From positions 1 to 64,000 of the forward strand of contig JAHIQI010000050.1 in NCBI GenBank assembly GCA_018902755.1: 64,000 nucleotides of DNA. Direction: 5' to 3'. This document shows, piece by piece, positions 17,725 to 26,900 of the stretch (position 1 is the first letter of the stretch; the number at the start of each line of letters is the position of its first letter). This DNA is from Pseudomonadota bacterium (GTDB taxonomy: Bacteria; Desulfobacterota; Desulfarculia; Desulfarculales; Desulfarculaceae). The notes beneath the pieces were generated by a model. The model saw nothing but the letters and a program-made list of their open reading frames with translations, was not told the origin of the DNA and ran no database searches. The translations under genes were made by a program, and so were the position numbers.

Positions 17725-18732
17725 CTAAAACGAGGCCAGGCGATAGTGGGCCAGGGTAGCGGCCACGCGGTGACCGGCCAGTTCCAGGGCCCGCTCCTCT
17801 TCCTCGTCGATGGAGCGTTCGGTTTGACCGGCAAAGGCCCATACCCCCACCAGCCGCCGCCAAGCCAAGAGCGGCACCCCCACAAAGACATTGTAGCCTC
17901 TGAGGGGCTCGTCCGGAGAGATGAGGTAGGACTTGCCCTGCCCTGGACGCATGCGGTGGTGAGTCAGGGGACGGGCCTCCCGCAGCACCCAGCCCACCAG
18001 GCCCTGGGTCACCGGGAAGGAGCGGCCCCTGAGGGTGGCCACGCTGGGGCCCTGCACCGCCTCCACCCAAAATTGTTTGCGCCCCTGGTGCAGGAGGCAC
18101 AAAAAGCCCATGGACAGGCCGGTGAAGCGCCGGCCCGCGTCCAAAATTTCGTCGTAAAGCTCGCGGCGTCCGCTGAAGCTGAGCGCCGCGTTCTCGATGT
18201 CATAGAGCAGGTCCAGTATACGGCCATAAAGGGCCTCGCGTACGCAGGTTTCCTGCTGGACCACCATCTGGTTCATGAACACCGCGAAATCGCGAATTAT
18301 TTTCTTTTCGCGTTCGCCGAAAATCTGCCGGGCCTTGGTGTCCACCACCAAAACCCCCATTTCGCCCACCGGCATGCCCACAAAGGCCTGGATGCCCTCG
18401 TCGGCGTGGTACAGGCCCGTGGCCTCGGAGCTCTGCTTGTAGCGGTCCACATCCACCGGGCGGTTGTGCTTGGCCACCCAGCCCACCAGACCCTCGCCCA
18501 CCTGCACCGGCTCCTCGGAGCGAAAAGAGCGGCTCATGGAGTGCCACGCGGCGGCATGGAGTTGGCGGCCGCCGGGCTCGCGCAGGTACAGGGCCACGGT
18601 GAAGGCCTCGGTAAGGTTGGCCAGCAGGTCCACCGCGTCTTTTAAGCCATGACGGGACTGCGTGGGGAGGCGACCGGGCAAGGCCGTGGGCTCAGCTGCA
18701 ATCGCCGCAGAAACTGCCATAGGACCGATCAT
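17725..18732 (-). CDS. Tandem GAF-domain sensor protein
   Basis: A 335-residue protein with two GAF domains (about residues 30-160 and 185-330) joined by a helix, shown by the repeated patterns GEGLVGWVAKHNRPVDV and TQGLVGWVLREARPLTH, and by VGMPVGEMGVLVVDTKA and VGVPLLAWRRLVGVWAFAG. No kinase, cyclase or DNA-binding output is present, so it probably senses a small ligand and acts through protein contact. ATG 18732 overlaps the upstream gene by 41 bases and has AGGAAGG about 11 bases before it; a later start is possible. It precedes mreB by 45 bases and may be linked to shape control. Confidence 0.8.
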   Translation of the reverse strand: MIGPMAVSAAIAAEPTALPGRLPTQSRHGLKDAVDLLANLTEAFTVALYLREPGGRQLHAAAWHSMSRSFRSEEPVQVGEGLVGWVAKHNRPVDVDRYKQSSEATGLYHADEGIQAFVGMPVGEMGVLVVDTKARQIFGEREKKIIRDFAVFMNQMVVQQETCVREALYGRILDLLYDIENAALSFSGRRELYDEILDAGRRFTGLSMGFLCLLHQGRKQFWVEAVQGPSVATLRGRSFPVTQGLVGWVLREARPLTHHRMRPGQGKSYLISPDEPLRGYNVFVGVPLLAWRRLVGVWAFAGQTERSIDEEEERALELAGHRVAATLAHYRLASF

Positions 18733-18910
18733 AACCGCGCTCGCCTTCCTCGGTGAAGAAACACCCTGGAATTTGGCACATTTTGCGGTGATAGGCCACG
18801 CACTGGCAACACAGGCCCGTCTTGTCGCAGGCGCTGTAACTGCAAGTGCACCCGGCCAAATTAGCTTGCAGGTTGGGGCAAGCTTTCTTCATTTTTGCGT
18901 AGTCGGCCAC
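18692..18910 (-). CDS. DUF6485 small cysteine-rich protein
   Basis: A 72-residue protein with about ten cysteines: CPNLQANLAGCTCSYSAC, CCQCVAYHR, PGCFFTEEGERGYDRS. This pattern is the DUF6485 family, common in Desulfobacterota and probably a metal-binding or Fe-S protein of unknown role. It is first in a unit with the GAF gene and mreB and has a good sigma70-type promoter 60 bases upstream. Its last 41 bases overlap the GAF reading frame in another phase. Confidence 0.82.
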   Translation of the reverse strand: MADYAKMKKACPNLQANLAGCTCSYSACDKTGLCCQCVAYHRKMCQIPGCFFTEEGERGYDRSYGSFCGDCS

Positions 18911-18968
18911 GAATCCGGCGCTCCAGCTGAGAAAAACGATTTATAACTGGCCGTTAGCCTTTGGAACC

Positions 18969-18997
18969 ACTCTATATAGTTAGTATATTTGTGTCAA
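18969..18997 (-). promoter_or_regulatory. Sigma70 promoter for the DUF6485-GAF-mreB unit
   Basis: On the minus strand a perfect -35 TTGACA (18997-18992), a 17-base AT-rich spacer and TAGAGT (18974-18969). The next start codon is at 18910, in the same direction. The mutM gene diverges from this gap. Confidence 0.7.
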
Positions 18998-19078
18998 CCA
19001 CAAAATAGTGGGGTTTGTACCTAAAAAAACTGTAAAATTGGCCTTGCGGATAGCTCAGAAAGGAATTATTACTACCTC

Positions 19079-19903
19079 ATGCCTGAACTACCTGAAGTAG
19101 AAAGCGTACGCCGCACATTGGCCCCTGGCCTCCTGGGACGCACTCCCACCTCGCTCAGGGTGGGGCTGGACAAGTTGGTCCGGCCCACCCCTCAGGCCCT
19201 GAGCGCCGGTATCAGGGGCCAGAGCATATCCGAGGTGGACCGCCACGGCAAACTGCTCATGCTGCGCATGTCCGGCCACGGCACCTGGGCCATCCACCTG
19301 GGCATGACCGGCCAGGTCATCCTGGCCGACCAACGGCCCGACGCCAAGCACATCCACGTCACCGTGGGCTTTGACGACGACGGCCCGCGCCTGTACTACC
19401 GCGACCCCCGCCAGTTCGGCTTCATGGCCTGGTGCCCGGATCAGGCCGCCCTGGACGCCGGACCCCTGGCCAACATGGGCCCCGACGCCCTGGGCATACC
19501 CCTGGAGGTGTTTCTGGAGCGCCTTTCCGGGCGGGGCGGCAAGATCAAGAGCCTGCTCCTGGACCAGCGGGTGCTGGCCGGGGTGGGCAACATCTACGCG
19601 GACGAGTCCCTGCACCGGGCGGGCCTGCACCCCCTGTCCCGGCCCATGGACCTGAGCCAGGAGCAGCTCATCGGCCTGCACCACCACCTGCAAGAGACCC
19701 TGGCCGAGGCCCTGGCCCGTGGCGGGTCATCCATCAGCAATTTCGTGGACGCCCACGGACGGCCCGGCACCTTCCAGCACGCCCACCGGGTGTACAAGCG
19801 CGGTGGCCAGGCCTGCAACGAGTGCGGATGCGAGATCGAGCGCATCGTGGTGGCCGGACGCTCCACCCACTTCTGCCCACACTGCCAGAAAGAGCACCTT
19901 TAG
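19079..19903 (+). CDS. mutM: Formamidopyrimidine-DNA glycosylase
   Basis: A 274-residue bifunctional glycosylase/AP lyase that removes 8-oxoguanine and other oxidised purines. The N terminus PELPEVESVRR supplies the catalytic proline and glutamate after Met removal; the conserved Lys lies in RPTP-preceding sequence and in DRHGKLLMLR. The helix-two-turn-helix region is LLLDQRVLAGVGNIYADE, and the C-terminal zinc finger is CNECGCEIERIVVAGR with CPHC. All expected features and length are present. It stands alone between divergent and downstream genes. Confidence 0.95.
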   Translation: MPELPEVESVRRTLAPGLLGRTPTSLRVGLDKLVRPTPQALSAGIRGQSISEVDRHGKLLMLRMSGHGTWAIHLGMTGQVILADQRPDAKHIHVTVGFDDDGPRLYYRDPRQFGFMAWCPDQAALDAGPLANMGPDALGIPLEVFLERLSGRGGKIKSLLLDQRVLAGVGNIYADESLHRAGLHPLSRPMDLSQEQLIGLHHHLQETLAEALARGGSSISNFVDAHGRPGTFQHAHRVYKRGGQACNECGCEIERIVVAGRSTHFCPHCQKEHL

Positions 19904-19957
19904 CCAGGCCTTCCCCGCTGTGACATAATAGCGGACAACCTCAGCGGGGAGAGCCTC

Positions 19958-21265
19958 ATGCACCATCTCCAGCGCCTGATCTGCGCCCTGACCGTCCTTC
20001 TGGCCCTGGTCCCGGCGGCCTGGGCCGCGGAGCCCGCCGCGCCCCAGCCTCCGGCTAAGGTGGCCTTTGACAACCCCACCTACGACTTTGAGTTGCGCCG
20101 CGTGCTGGGCTACGCCCTGTCCGGCGGGGCGGACCTCAACGAGGTGTTGGGTGCGGCGCACCGCGTCAAGGCGGGCGACGGCGATTCCTGGCACCAGGCC
20201 TGGTTCGATCTGGCCCAGCGGGTGCGGGCCATGGCAGACCAGGCCAGGGGCCACCGGGTTTCGACCCGGGAGGCCCTGCTCCGGGCCAGCGCCTACTACC
20301 GCCCGGCCGACTTTTTCCTGCACGCCGACCCCGGAGACCCACGCATCCTGGAGTCCTGGAAGCTCAGCCGCGACACCTTCCGCCAGGCGGCCCGGCTCAT
20401 GGACCACCCGGTGGAGGTGGCGGCCATCCCCTATGAGAACACCACCCTCCCCGGCTATTTCATGTGCCCGGACGACACCCGTCTCCCCCGCAAGACCCTG
20501 ATCGTGCAGACCGGCTTTGACGGCACCGGCGAGGAGCTTTATTTCGAGGTGGCCTTTTTCGCCTTGGCCCGCGGCTACAACGTGCTCATCTTCGAGGGCC
20601 CCGGCCAGGGGGGCGTGGTGCGCGAGCAGCATCTGTACTTCCGGCCTGACTGGGAAAAGGTGGTGACCCCGGTGGTGGACTACGCCCTGAGCCGCCCCGA
20701 GGTGGACCGCCAGCGCCTGGCCCTCATGGGCATCTCCATGGGCGGCTATCTGGTGGCCAGGGCCGCCGCGTACGAGCACCGCTTGGCCGCCCTGGTGTGC
20801 AACCCCGGAGTCATGGACATGATGGCCGGCAAGCGGCCCAGCGAAAAGCAGTGGCAGGAGATGCGCTCAAACCCCGTGGCCGCCAACCATGCCATGCGCC
20901 AAAGGATGGCCCAGGACATCGGCTTCCGCTGGCTGGTGAACAACGGCATGTTCACCATGGGGGTGCGCTCCCCGCTGGAGTTCATGGAGCGGTTCGCCCG
21001 CTACCGCCTGACCCGGGAGCAGGCCCGCCGCATCACCGCCAACAGCCTGGTCATCGCCAGCCGCGGCGATCACTTCATGTCCTATGGCGATCAGAAAAAG
21101 CTATACAATGCCATGACCTGCCCCAAGACCCTCATGGAGTTCACCGCCGCCGAGGACGCTACCCCCCACTGCCAGATGGGGGCCGTGGCCGTGTCCAGCC
21201 AGCGCATTTTCGATTGGCTGGACAAGGCCGTGGAGCAGAAGCCCTGCCCCTGCGGCCGCCGTTAG
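19958..21265 (+). CDS. Secreted alpha/beta hydrolase
   Basis: A 435-residue protein with a signal peptide (LQRLICALTVLLALVPAAWA) and a C-terminal alpha/beta-hydrolase domain of about 280 residues. The nucleophile elbow is MGISMGGYL, the oxyanion region is VQTGFDGTGEELYF, and a candidate catalytic His lies in DATPHCQMGA; the helical N-terminal part resembles FrsA/DUF1100-like hydrolases. Substrate is unknown. The GGAG before ATG 19958 is clear. Its stop overlaps the stop of the convergent PAP2 gene by four bases. Confidence 0.85.
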   Translation: MHHLQRLICALTVLLALVPAAWAAEPAAPQPPAKVAFDNPTYDFELRRVLGYALSGGADLNEVLGAAHRVKAGDGDSWHQAWFDLAQRVRAMADQARGHRVSTREALLRASAYYRPADFFLHADPGDPRILESWKLSRDTFRQAARLMDHPVEVAAIPYENTTLPGYFMCPDDTRLPRKTLIVQTGFDGTGEELYFEVAFFALARGYNVLIFEGPGQGGVVREQHLYFRPDWEKVVTPVVDYALSRPEVDRQRLALMGISMGGYLVARAAAYEHRLAALVCNPGVMDMMAGKRPSEKQWQEMRSNPVAANHAMRQRMAQDIGFRWLVNNGMFTMGVRSPLEFMERFARYRLTREQARRITANSLVIASRGDHFMSYGDQKKLYNAMTCPKTLMEFTAAEDATPHCQMGAVAVSSQRIFDWLDKAVEQKPCPCGRR

Positions 21266-21900
21266 GTCTTGGATAAAAACGCTGGCTTGCCCCAGCCCGT
21301 GATACTCCCCACCCACAGGGCGCAGAAGACGCCCACGAAGGCCCCGGCGATAATGTCGCTGGGATAGTGGCAGGTGACCACCACCCGGCTCACCCCCACC
21401 AGCACGGCGAAGCCCAGCAGAAGAACCCGCGCCCGTGGCCACACCAGGGCCAGGGCGGTCATTGCAGAGAAGATGCGGAAGGTGTGCCCCGAGGGGAAGG
21501 AATGCATCTTGCCCTTGGCGGCGAACCAGGAGAAGCCGTAAAGGTCGTGGTCAAAATGCATCACCGGCCTATAGCGCCCTAAGCACCACTTCAGGGTATC
21601 GCCCAGCATCATGGTAAGCGCGACCGCCACGCACACGAACAGCAGCGCCCGCACTCCCGGCGTTAGCCCCCGGCCCAGGGCCAGCGCCCCGCCGGTCAGC
21701 AGGCCCACGCACAGCCACACATTGAACCAGTCGTGATCCGCCACCAGGCTGATGAACTGGGCCAAGGCTAACAGCGCCCCGCCGCGCAGCCCATGGGCCA
21801 GGGTGGCGATGGGCCGGTCCAGGAACAGGAAAAACACCGCCACCAACAGCACCGTGGCCAGCGCGCTCCAACCGGTGATCCTCAACAAGCGCCTATCCAT
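21262..21900 (-). CDS. PAP2-family membrane phosphatase
   Basis: A 212-residue protein with about six membrane helices. The three phosphatase motifs are present in order: KWCLGRYRP (K-x6-RP), FPSGHTF (PSGH) and SRVVVTCHYPSD (SR-x5-H). It should hydrolyse phosphatidate, prenyl-diphosphate (for example undecaprenyl diphosphate) or similar lipid phosphates on the outer face of the inner membrane. It is convergent with the alpha/beta hydrolase and transcribed alone. Confidence 0.88.
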   Translation of the reverse strand: MDRRLLRITGWSALATVLLVAVFFLFLDRPIATLAHGLRGGALLALAQFISLVADHDWFNVWLCVGLLTGGALALGRGLTPGVRALLFVCVAVALTMMLGDTLKWCLGRYRPVMHFDHDLYGFSWFAAKGKMHSFPSGHTFRIFSAMTALALVWPRARVLLLGFAVLVGVSRVVVTCHYPSDIIAGAFVGVFCALWVGSITGWGKPAFLSKT

Positions 21901-21995
21901 GCATTCCTCCGCTCAGCTAGGGGCGCTTCCATGTTAGGCAAACCGGGCGCCGGGGTCAAATTCCCGGCAATTTCCTAAAAATAGTGGCACATGGG

Positions 21996-22011
21996 CCTAA
22001 CAATTGTTAGG
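21996..22011. promoter_or_regulatory. Perfect 16-bp palindrome, possible operator
   Basis: CCTAACAATTGTTAGG is a perfect 16-bp palindrome in the gap between the divergent PAP2 and FKBP genes. A perfect palindrome of this size at a divergent promoter is typical of a dimeric regulator site. No matching regulator is identified. Confidence 0.5.
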
Positions 22012-22103
22012 TTCTCCATAATCAAAAAAGTTGCTCCGCCGCCATGGTCCTGGTGCCGGCCGGGTAGCCTTTTTTTATGACCGGGACAAAACAGGAGCAA
22101 ACC

Positions 22104-22517
22104 ATGGCAGAAATCGTTGCCGGAGATAAGGTTCGCATCCACTACACCGCCAAGCTGGAAGACGGCACCGTGGTGGACAGCAGCCAAGGCAAGGACCCGC
22201 TGGAGTTCGAGGCGGGCAGCAACCAGCTAATCCCCGGCGTATCCAACGCGGTCATCGGCATGTCGGTGGGCGACAAAAAGACCGTCGCCGTGCCCCCGGA
22301 CGAGGGCTACGGACCTCACCGGCCCCAGGCCGTGCAGCAGGTGCCCAAGCAGCACTTCCCGCCCGAGGCCTCGGTGGGCGACGTGTTCAAGGCCGTGTCC
22401 GAGCAGGGCGAGATGATGGTGCGCATCGTTGATATCGACGACGACATGGTCACCGTGGACGCCAACCATCCCCTGGCCGGGCAGACCCTGGTGTTCGACA
22501 TGGAAATCGTGGAGTAG
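22104..22517 (+). CDS. FKBP-type peptidyl-prolyl isomerase, SlyD-like
   Basis: A 137-residue protein with the SlyD layout: an FKBP domain (VRIHYTAKLEDGTVVDSS, LIPGVSNAVIGMSVGDKK) with the inserted-flap chaperone domain (PDEGYGPHRPQAVQQVPKQ and following), then the closing VTVDANHPLAGQTLVFDMEI. It lacks the His-rich metal tail of E. coli SlyD. ATG 22104 has an AGGAG six to seven bases upstream. It should catalyse prolyl isomerisation and act as a folding helper in the cytoplasm. It is followed by a strong terminator. Confidence 0.93.
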   Translation: MAEIVAGDKVRIHYTAKLEDGTVVDSSQGKDPLEFEAGSNQLIPGVSNAVIGMSVGDKKTVAVPPDEGYGPHRPQAVQQVPKQHFPPEASVGDVFKAVSEQGEMMVRIVDIDDDMVTVDANHPLAGQTLVFDMEIVE

Positions 22518-22548
22518 CCAACGCTACTACGCTACGCTGGAAATCAAG

Positions 22549-22580
22549 AGCCCGGGCGGCGCAAGCCGTCCGGGCTTTTG
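22549..22580 (+). terminator. Terminator of the FKBP gene
   Basis: A 12-bp stem (AGCCCGGGCGGC at 22549-22560 with GCCGTCCGGGCT at 22565-22576, one G-T pair), a GCAA tetraloop and a short T tail. Confidence 0.88.
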
Positions 22581-22610
22581 TGTGTCGTTCATCAGGCAAT
22601 TCTCAGCAAT

Positions 22611-22645
22611 AGCGTAGGTTGGGTAGAGCGAAGCGAAACCCAACA
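22611..22645. repeat. REP-like palindrome 1
   Basis: GTTGGGT (22618-22624) and ACCCAAC (22638-22644) flank a 13-base centre AGAGCGAAGCGAA, with an outer AGCGTAG. A closely related sequence lies in opposite orientation at 22.6 kb's partner, 23201-23240, on the other side of the transposase gene. Such palindromes are the substrates of REP-associated tyrosine transposases. Confidence 0.8.
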
Positions 22646-22649
22646 AAAC

Positions 22650-23189
22650 CTATTCCGACCCAACATCCTCGCCAAATGAAACCACCTCGTCCGCACCCCA
22701 AAGGGCCGGATATACACCTCTGCTCACGTAATTGTGAAAGCTTGACCACGGCCAATCCTTTGGCGCTGCTGCCAACCCGTGCTTGACGGGGTTGTAATGA
22801 ATGTAATCCACGTGCCTTTCAAAATCCGTCTCATCGCGAATCAAATGCTCCCAATACCTGCGCTGCCAAACCTCTTTCTCACCTTTGGCCACGCGCGAGG
22901 CAGCCCTCGGGGCCGAACCGGACGGCAGGTTACGCGAAAAATTGCCCTTAATCATGCGTACCCATTGAGCGTAATTGGCATCGCCATCGGGAAAGGTGAG
23001 CAAGCAATGCAAGTGATCCGGCAGGATGACGATTGCATCAATGGTAAAAGGATGCTTTTCCTTTACCTGCCGAAAGGCGGTTCGTAGCAGATCGATAATT
23101 TGGGAGTTATGAAATAAAGTCTGGCGGTTATGAGTGATGAGAGTCAGGAAGTAGGAGCCGCCGCTTATGTTAGATCGTCGGTATTGCAT
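22650..23189 (-). CDS. REP-associated tyrosine transposase (Y1, IS200-like)
   Basis: A single-domain HUH/Y1 transposase of about 179 residues. The metal-binding HUH motif is DHLHCLL and the catalytic Tyr region is HVDYIHYNPVKHGLA; SYFLTLITHNRQTLF is the usual N-terminal strand and WPWSSFHNYV the usual C-terminal signature. ATG 23189 is chosen; an in-frame TTG upstream would start inside the flanking palindrome. Enzymes of this type process the palindromes that surround them. The gene and both flanking palindromes look intact. Confidence 0.9.
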   Translation of the reverse strand: MQYRRSNISGGSYFLTLITHNRQTLFHNSQIIDLLRTAFRQVKEKHPFTIDAIVILPDHLHCLLTFPDGDANYAQWVRMIKGNFSRNLPSGSAPRAASRVAKGEKEVWQRRYWEHLIRDETDFERHVDYIHYNPVKHGLAAAPKDWPWSSFHNYVSRGVYPALWGADEVVSFGEDVGSE

Positions 23190-23200
23190 TTTTTTGGATT

Positions 23201-23240
23201 TGTTGGGTTTCGGGCTGCGCCCTCTACCCAACCTACGCTA
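23201..23240. repeat. REP-like palindrome 2
   Basis: GTTGGGT (23202-23208) and ACCCAAC (23226-23232) around a CGGGCTGCGC-containing loop, followed by CTACGCTA. It is the inverted counterpart of the palindrome at 22611-22645, so the transposase gene sits inside a large inverted pair. Confidence 0.8.
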
Positions 23241-23270
23241 TTTCCCGAGTTAACCAGTTGTAGTGCCTTG

Positions 23271-23777
23271 TCACATATCAATACCGATTACATATATTGG
23301 AACCTGTATCGCACTTTTAAAATGAGGAAGATATCTAACTACTTTCTCGAAATTGAGGCTTCCTTCCCACTTCAAACCAACCTCATTCTTCATACGTTTC
23401 TGAAATGATCTTGTAGTTACTATGTAAACACCCACATCGATTTTATCCAAACCAGAGTAGGACGCGACTTGAAATTTTAACAGATCTACCCCCATAAAAG
23501 AGGAGTGGCCAAATTAAACTTCAACACCGACCCTATCTTTTAGAAAGTCCATTTTGGCAGAGGGGTCGCTCGTTTCGCTGAAAACGGTCGGCTGGCACTC
23601 CCATCCTTTTTGTCCAAATGAAATATCTAATAACTCATTAAACTTGGGCCGAGTAAGTTGCGAAATATCAATTGAAGGATCCTGAAGAGTGGCTTCAATT
23701 TCCTGCTTTATTGTAAGCCGACTATTCAATACCTGTTCTGCGAATCTATAGGAATAGGTTTGAAGTCTAAGTTTCAT
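23271..23777 (-). pseudogene. BglII-like type II restriction endonuclease, interrupted by a stop codon
   Basis: Two parts in the same frame, residues 1-87 and 89-168, are separated by a single TAA (23514-23516). The joined product matches BglII: N-terminal YSYRFAEQVLNSRLTIKQEI, then the PD-(D/E)XK core DFLKDRVGVEV-stop-FGHSSF, then KVAI-like VGVYIVTTRSFQ and VPIYVIGI. BglII has D84-x8-E93-x-Q95; here D77, E86 and the stop at codon 88 fall at the same spacing with a constant offset of seven. The stop therefore replaces the catalytic Gln, probably by CAA to TAA. The C terminus also ends early compared with BglII. No methyltransferase is adjacent. GGTGGTGAG precedes ATG 23777. Confidence 0.75.
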
Positions 23778-23834
23778 CTCACCACCTACATCTGAATAAG
23801 AAGATCACCTGATCGCTTTTTTTTCGGTTTAACA

Positions 23835-23871
23835 GTCGGGTAGAGTGGTTATAAGAAAGCGAAACCCAACA
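23835..23871. repeat. REP-like palindrome 3 (diverged)
   Basis: GTCGGGT (23835-23841) and ACCCAAC (23864-23870) with a longer centre that keeps TAGAG and AAGCGAAACCC. It is in the same orientation as palindrome 1 and has one mismatch in the stem. Palindromes 2 and 3 bracket the restriction endonuclease remnant. Confidence 0.65.
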
Positions 23872-23896
23872 TTCATCCTGAATCCCCCCGCCCCCG

Positions 23897-23936
23897 ACAA
23901 AAACGCCCGGCCCATGATAACACAGGCCGGGCGTTT
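23897..23936 (-). terminator. Terminator of icmF
   Basis: A perfect 12-bp inverted repeat (AAACGCCCGGCC at 23901-23912 and GGCCGGGCGTTT at 23925-23936). On the minus strand the stem is followed by a T run, 23 bases after the icmF stop. Confidence 0.88.
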
Positions 23937-23958
23937 ATTAGCTGATGGGTCGTCTCTT

Positions 23959-26900
23959 CTACATCCCCCGCCTATACTTCCCTCCCACGTCATACAGCGC
24001 CTTGGTTATCTGCCCCAGAGAGCACACCCGCACCGTGTCCATAAGCTCGGCAAAGATATTGCCGCCATCCAGGGCCACCTTTTGCAGGCGCTTAAGCGCC
24101 GCCGGGGCCTGTTCGGCGTGGGCCTCCTGGAACTCGCGCAGCCGGGTAAGCTGGCTCTGCTTTTCTTCTTCCGTGGCCCGGGCCAACTCCACGGCGCACT
24201 GGCCCTCCTCGTCGGCGTGAGGGTTCTTGAAGGTGTTCACCCCGATGATGGGCAGCTCGCCGGAGTGCTTGAGCATCTCGTAATAGATGCTCTCCTCCTG
24301 GATCTTGGAGCGCTGGTACCCGGTCTCCATGGCCCCCAAGACGCCGCCCCGGCTGGTGATGCGCATGAACTCCTCCAGCACCGCCTCCTCCACCAGGTTG
24401 GTCAGATCGTCCACGATGAACGCGCCCTGCAGCGGGTTCTGGTTCTTGGCCAGGCCCCACTCCTGGTTGATGATCATCTGGATGGCCAGCGCCCGGCGCA
24501 CCGATTCCTCGGTGGGGGTGGTGATGGCCTCGTCATAGGCGTTGGTGTGCAGGGAGTTGCAGTTGTCGTAGATGGCGCACAGGGCCTGCAAGGTGGTGCG
24601 GATGTCGTTGAACTGAATCTCCTGGGAGTGCAGGGAGCGCCCCGAGGTCTGGATGTGGTACTTGAGCATCTGGCTGCGCGGGTCCGCGCCGTACAGCTCG
24701 CGCATGGCGACGGCCCAGATGCGCCGGGCCACCCGGCCGATCACGGTGTACTCGGGGTCCATGCCGTTGCTGAAAAAGAAGCTCAGGTTGGGCGCGAAGT
24801 CGTCGATGTTCATGCCCCGGGCCAGGTAGTACTCCACGTAGGTGAAGCCGTTGGCCAGGGTGAAGGCCAGTTGGCTGATGGGGTTGGCCCCGGCCTCGGC
24901 GATGTGATAGCCGCTAATGGACACGCTGTAGAAGTTGCGCACGTCCTTGTCGATGAAATAGCGCTGGATGTCGCCCATCATGCGGAGCGCAAACTCCACC
25001 GAGAAGATGCAGGTGTTCTGCCCCTGGTCTTCCTTGAGGATGTCCGCCTGCACGGTGCCCCGCACGTTCTTGAGCACCATGTCCTTTATGCGGCGATGCT
25101 CCTCGGGGCTGGGGTCGCGGCGGTTGGCGGCGTAGAACTTGGCCACCTGCTGGTCTATGGCCGTGTTGAAGAAAAAGGCCAGCATGATCGGCGCGGGGCC
25201 GTTGATGGTCATGGACACGCTGGTGTTGGGGTCCACCAGGTCGAAGCCGTCGTAGAGGACCTTCATGTCCTCCAGGGTGCAGATGCTCACCCCGGAGTTG
25301 CCCACCTTGCCGTAGATGTCCGGGCGCTCGTCCGGGTCCCAGCCGTAGAGGGTCACCGAGTCGAAGGCGGTGGACAGGCGCGCCGCCTTGGCGTCGGCAC
25401 TGAGCAGCTTGAAGCGGCGGTTGGTGCGGAAGGGGTCGCCCTCGCCCGCGAACATGCGGGTGGGGTCCTCGTCGGTGCGCTTGAAGGGGAACACGCCCGC
25501 GGTGTAGGGGAAGCGGCCGGGCACGTTCTCCGCGCGCATCCAGGAGTAGACCTCGGCCGGGTCCTGCCAGCGGGGCAGGCACACCTTGGGTATGGCGCTG
25601 CCCGCCAGGGAGCGGGTGGTCAAGGGCACGCGAATCTCTCGCTCGCGCACCGTGTACACGTACTCCTTGCCCGAGTAGTCTTTTTGCAGCTTGGGCCAGG
25701 TCGCCAAGAGGCGGTGGGTCTCCTCGCTGTAGCCCTCCTCCAGCTTGTAGACCTCGGCCCTGAGCTTTTCCAGGGCCCCTTCCAGGCCCGGCTCGCCCCG
25801 CCAAGAGGAGGCCACCGCGTCATGGGTGGACTTCATCTGCCACACCCGGCGCACCAGATCGGCCTGCTGCCGGGTGCACTGGTGATATTCCCGCACCGCC
25901 TCGGCAATCTCAGCCAGATAGCGGGTGCGCTCGGGTGGCACGATTATGGTGCGGCTGCTGGAATAGGTGACGCCCGTGGCCTTGCGGGGGCTCATGAACT
26001 CCACCCCGGTCTTTTGCTTTATTTCGGCCAATAGGGCCAGGTACAGGGCGGTGACCCCGTCGTCGTTGAACTTGCTGGCGATGGTGCCGTACACCGGCAT
26101 CTTGGCCGGGTCCAGGTTCCAGGCGTTGAGGTTGCGCTGCATCTGCTTGCGTACGTCCCGAAGGGCGTCCTCGGAGCCCCGGCGCTCGAACTTGTTCACC
26201 GCCACCAAATCGGCGAAGTCCAGCATGTCGATCTTCTCGAGCTGGGAGGCCGCGCCGAATTCGCTGGTCATCACGTAGAGACTCAAATCCACCACGTCCA
26301 CCACGGCGGCGTCGCCCTGGCCGATGCCCGCGGTCTCCACCACCACCAGGTCGTACCCGGCCGCCTGGGCCACCTTGATCACGTCGCCCAACGCCCGGCT
26401 GATCTCCATGGAGCTGCCCCGGGTGGCCAGCGAGCGCATGTACACCCGGGGGTTGTCCAGGGTGTTCATGCGGATACGGTCGCCCAACAGCGCCCCACCG
26501 GACTTGCGCCTGGTGGGGTCCACAGTGATCACCGCCACGGTGCGCTCGGGGAAGTCGTTGAGGTAGCGCAGCAATATCTCGTCGGTGAGGGAGGACTTGC
26601 CCGCCCCGCCCGTGCCGGTGATGCCCACCACCGGCACCCGGCGCTTGCCCTGTATCTCGGCCAGGCGGTCGCGCCACTCGCCGATGCCCTTGCGCTCCAG
26701 GGCGGCCCGCTCCACCAGGCTGATGGTGCGCGCCACCACCTCCGGATGCTCGGGGTTAAGCTCGCCCAGGTCGGGGGTGTCCAGGTCCTGACCGGCCATC
26801 TCGTCCATCTGGCGCACCATGTCGTTGATGATGCCCTGCAGGCCCATGCGCTGGCCGTCGGCCGGGGAGTAGATGCGGGTCACGCCGTAATCGGTGAGTT

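Noticed and set aside
23845..26034. A 729-codon open frame on the plus strand opposite icmF
   Set aside because: It is antisense to a complete, motif-rich enzyme, is rich in Gly, His, Val and Ala as expected from GC-rich complement, and shows no recognisable domain.
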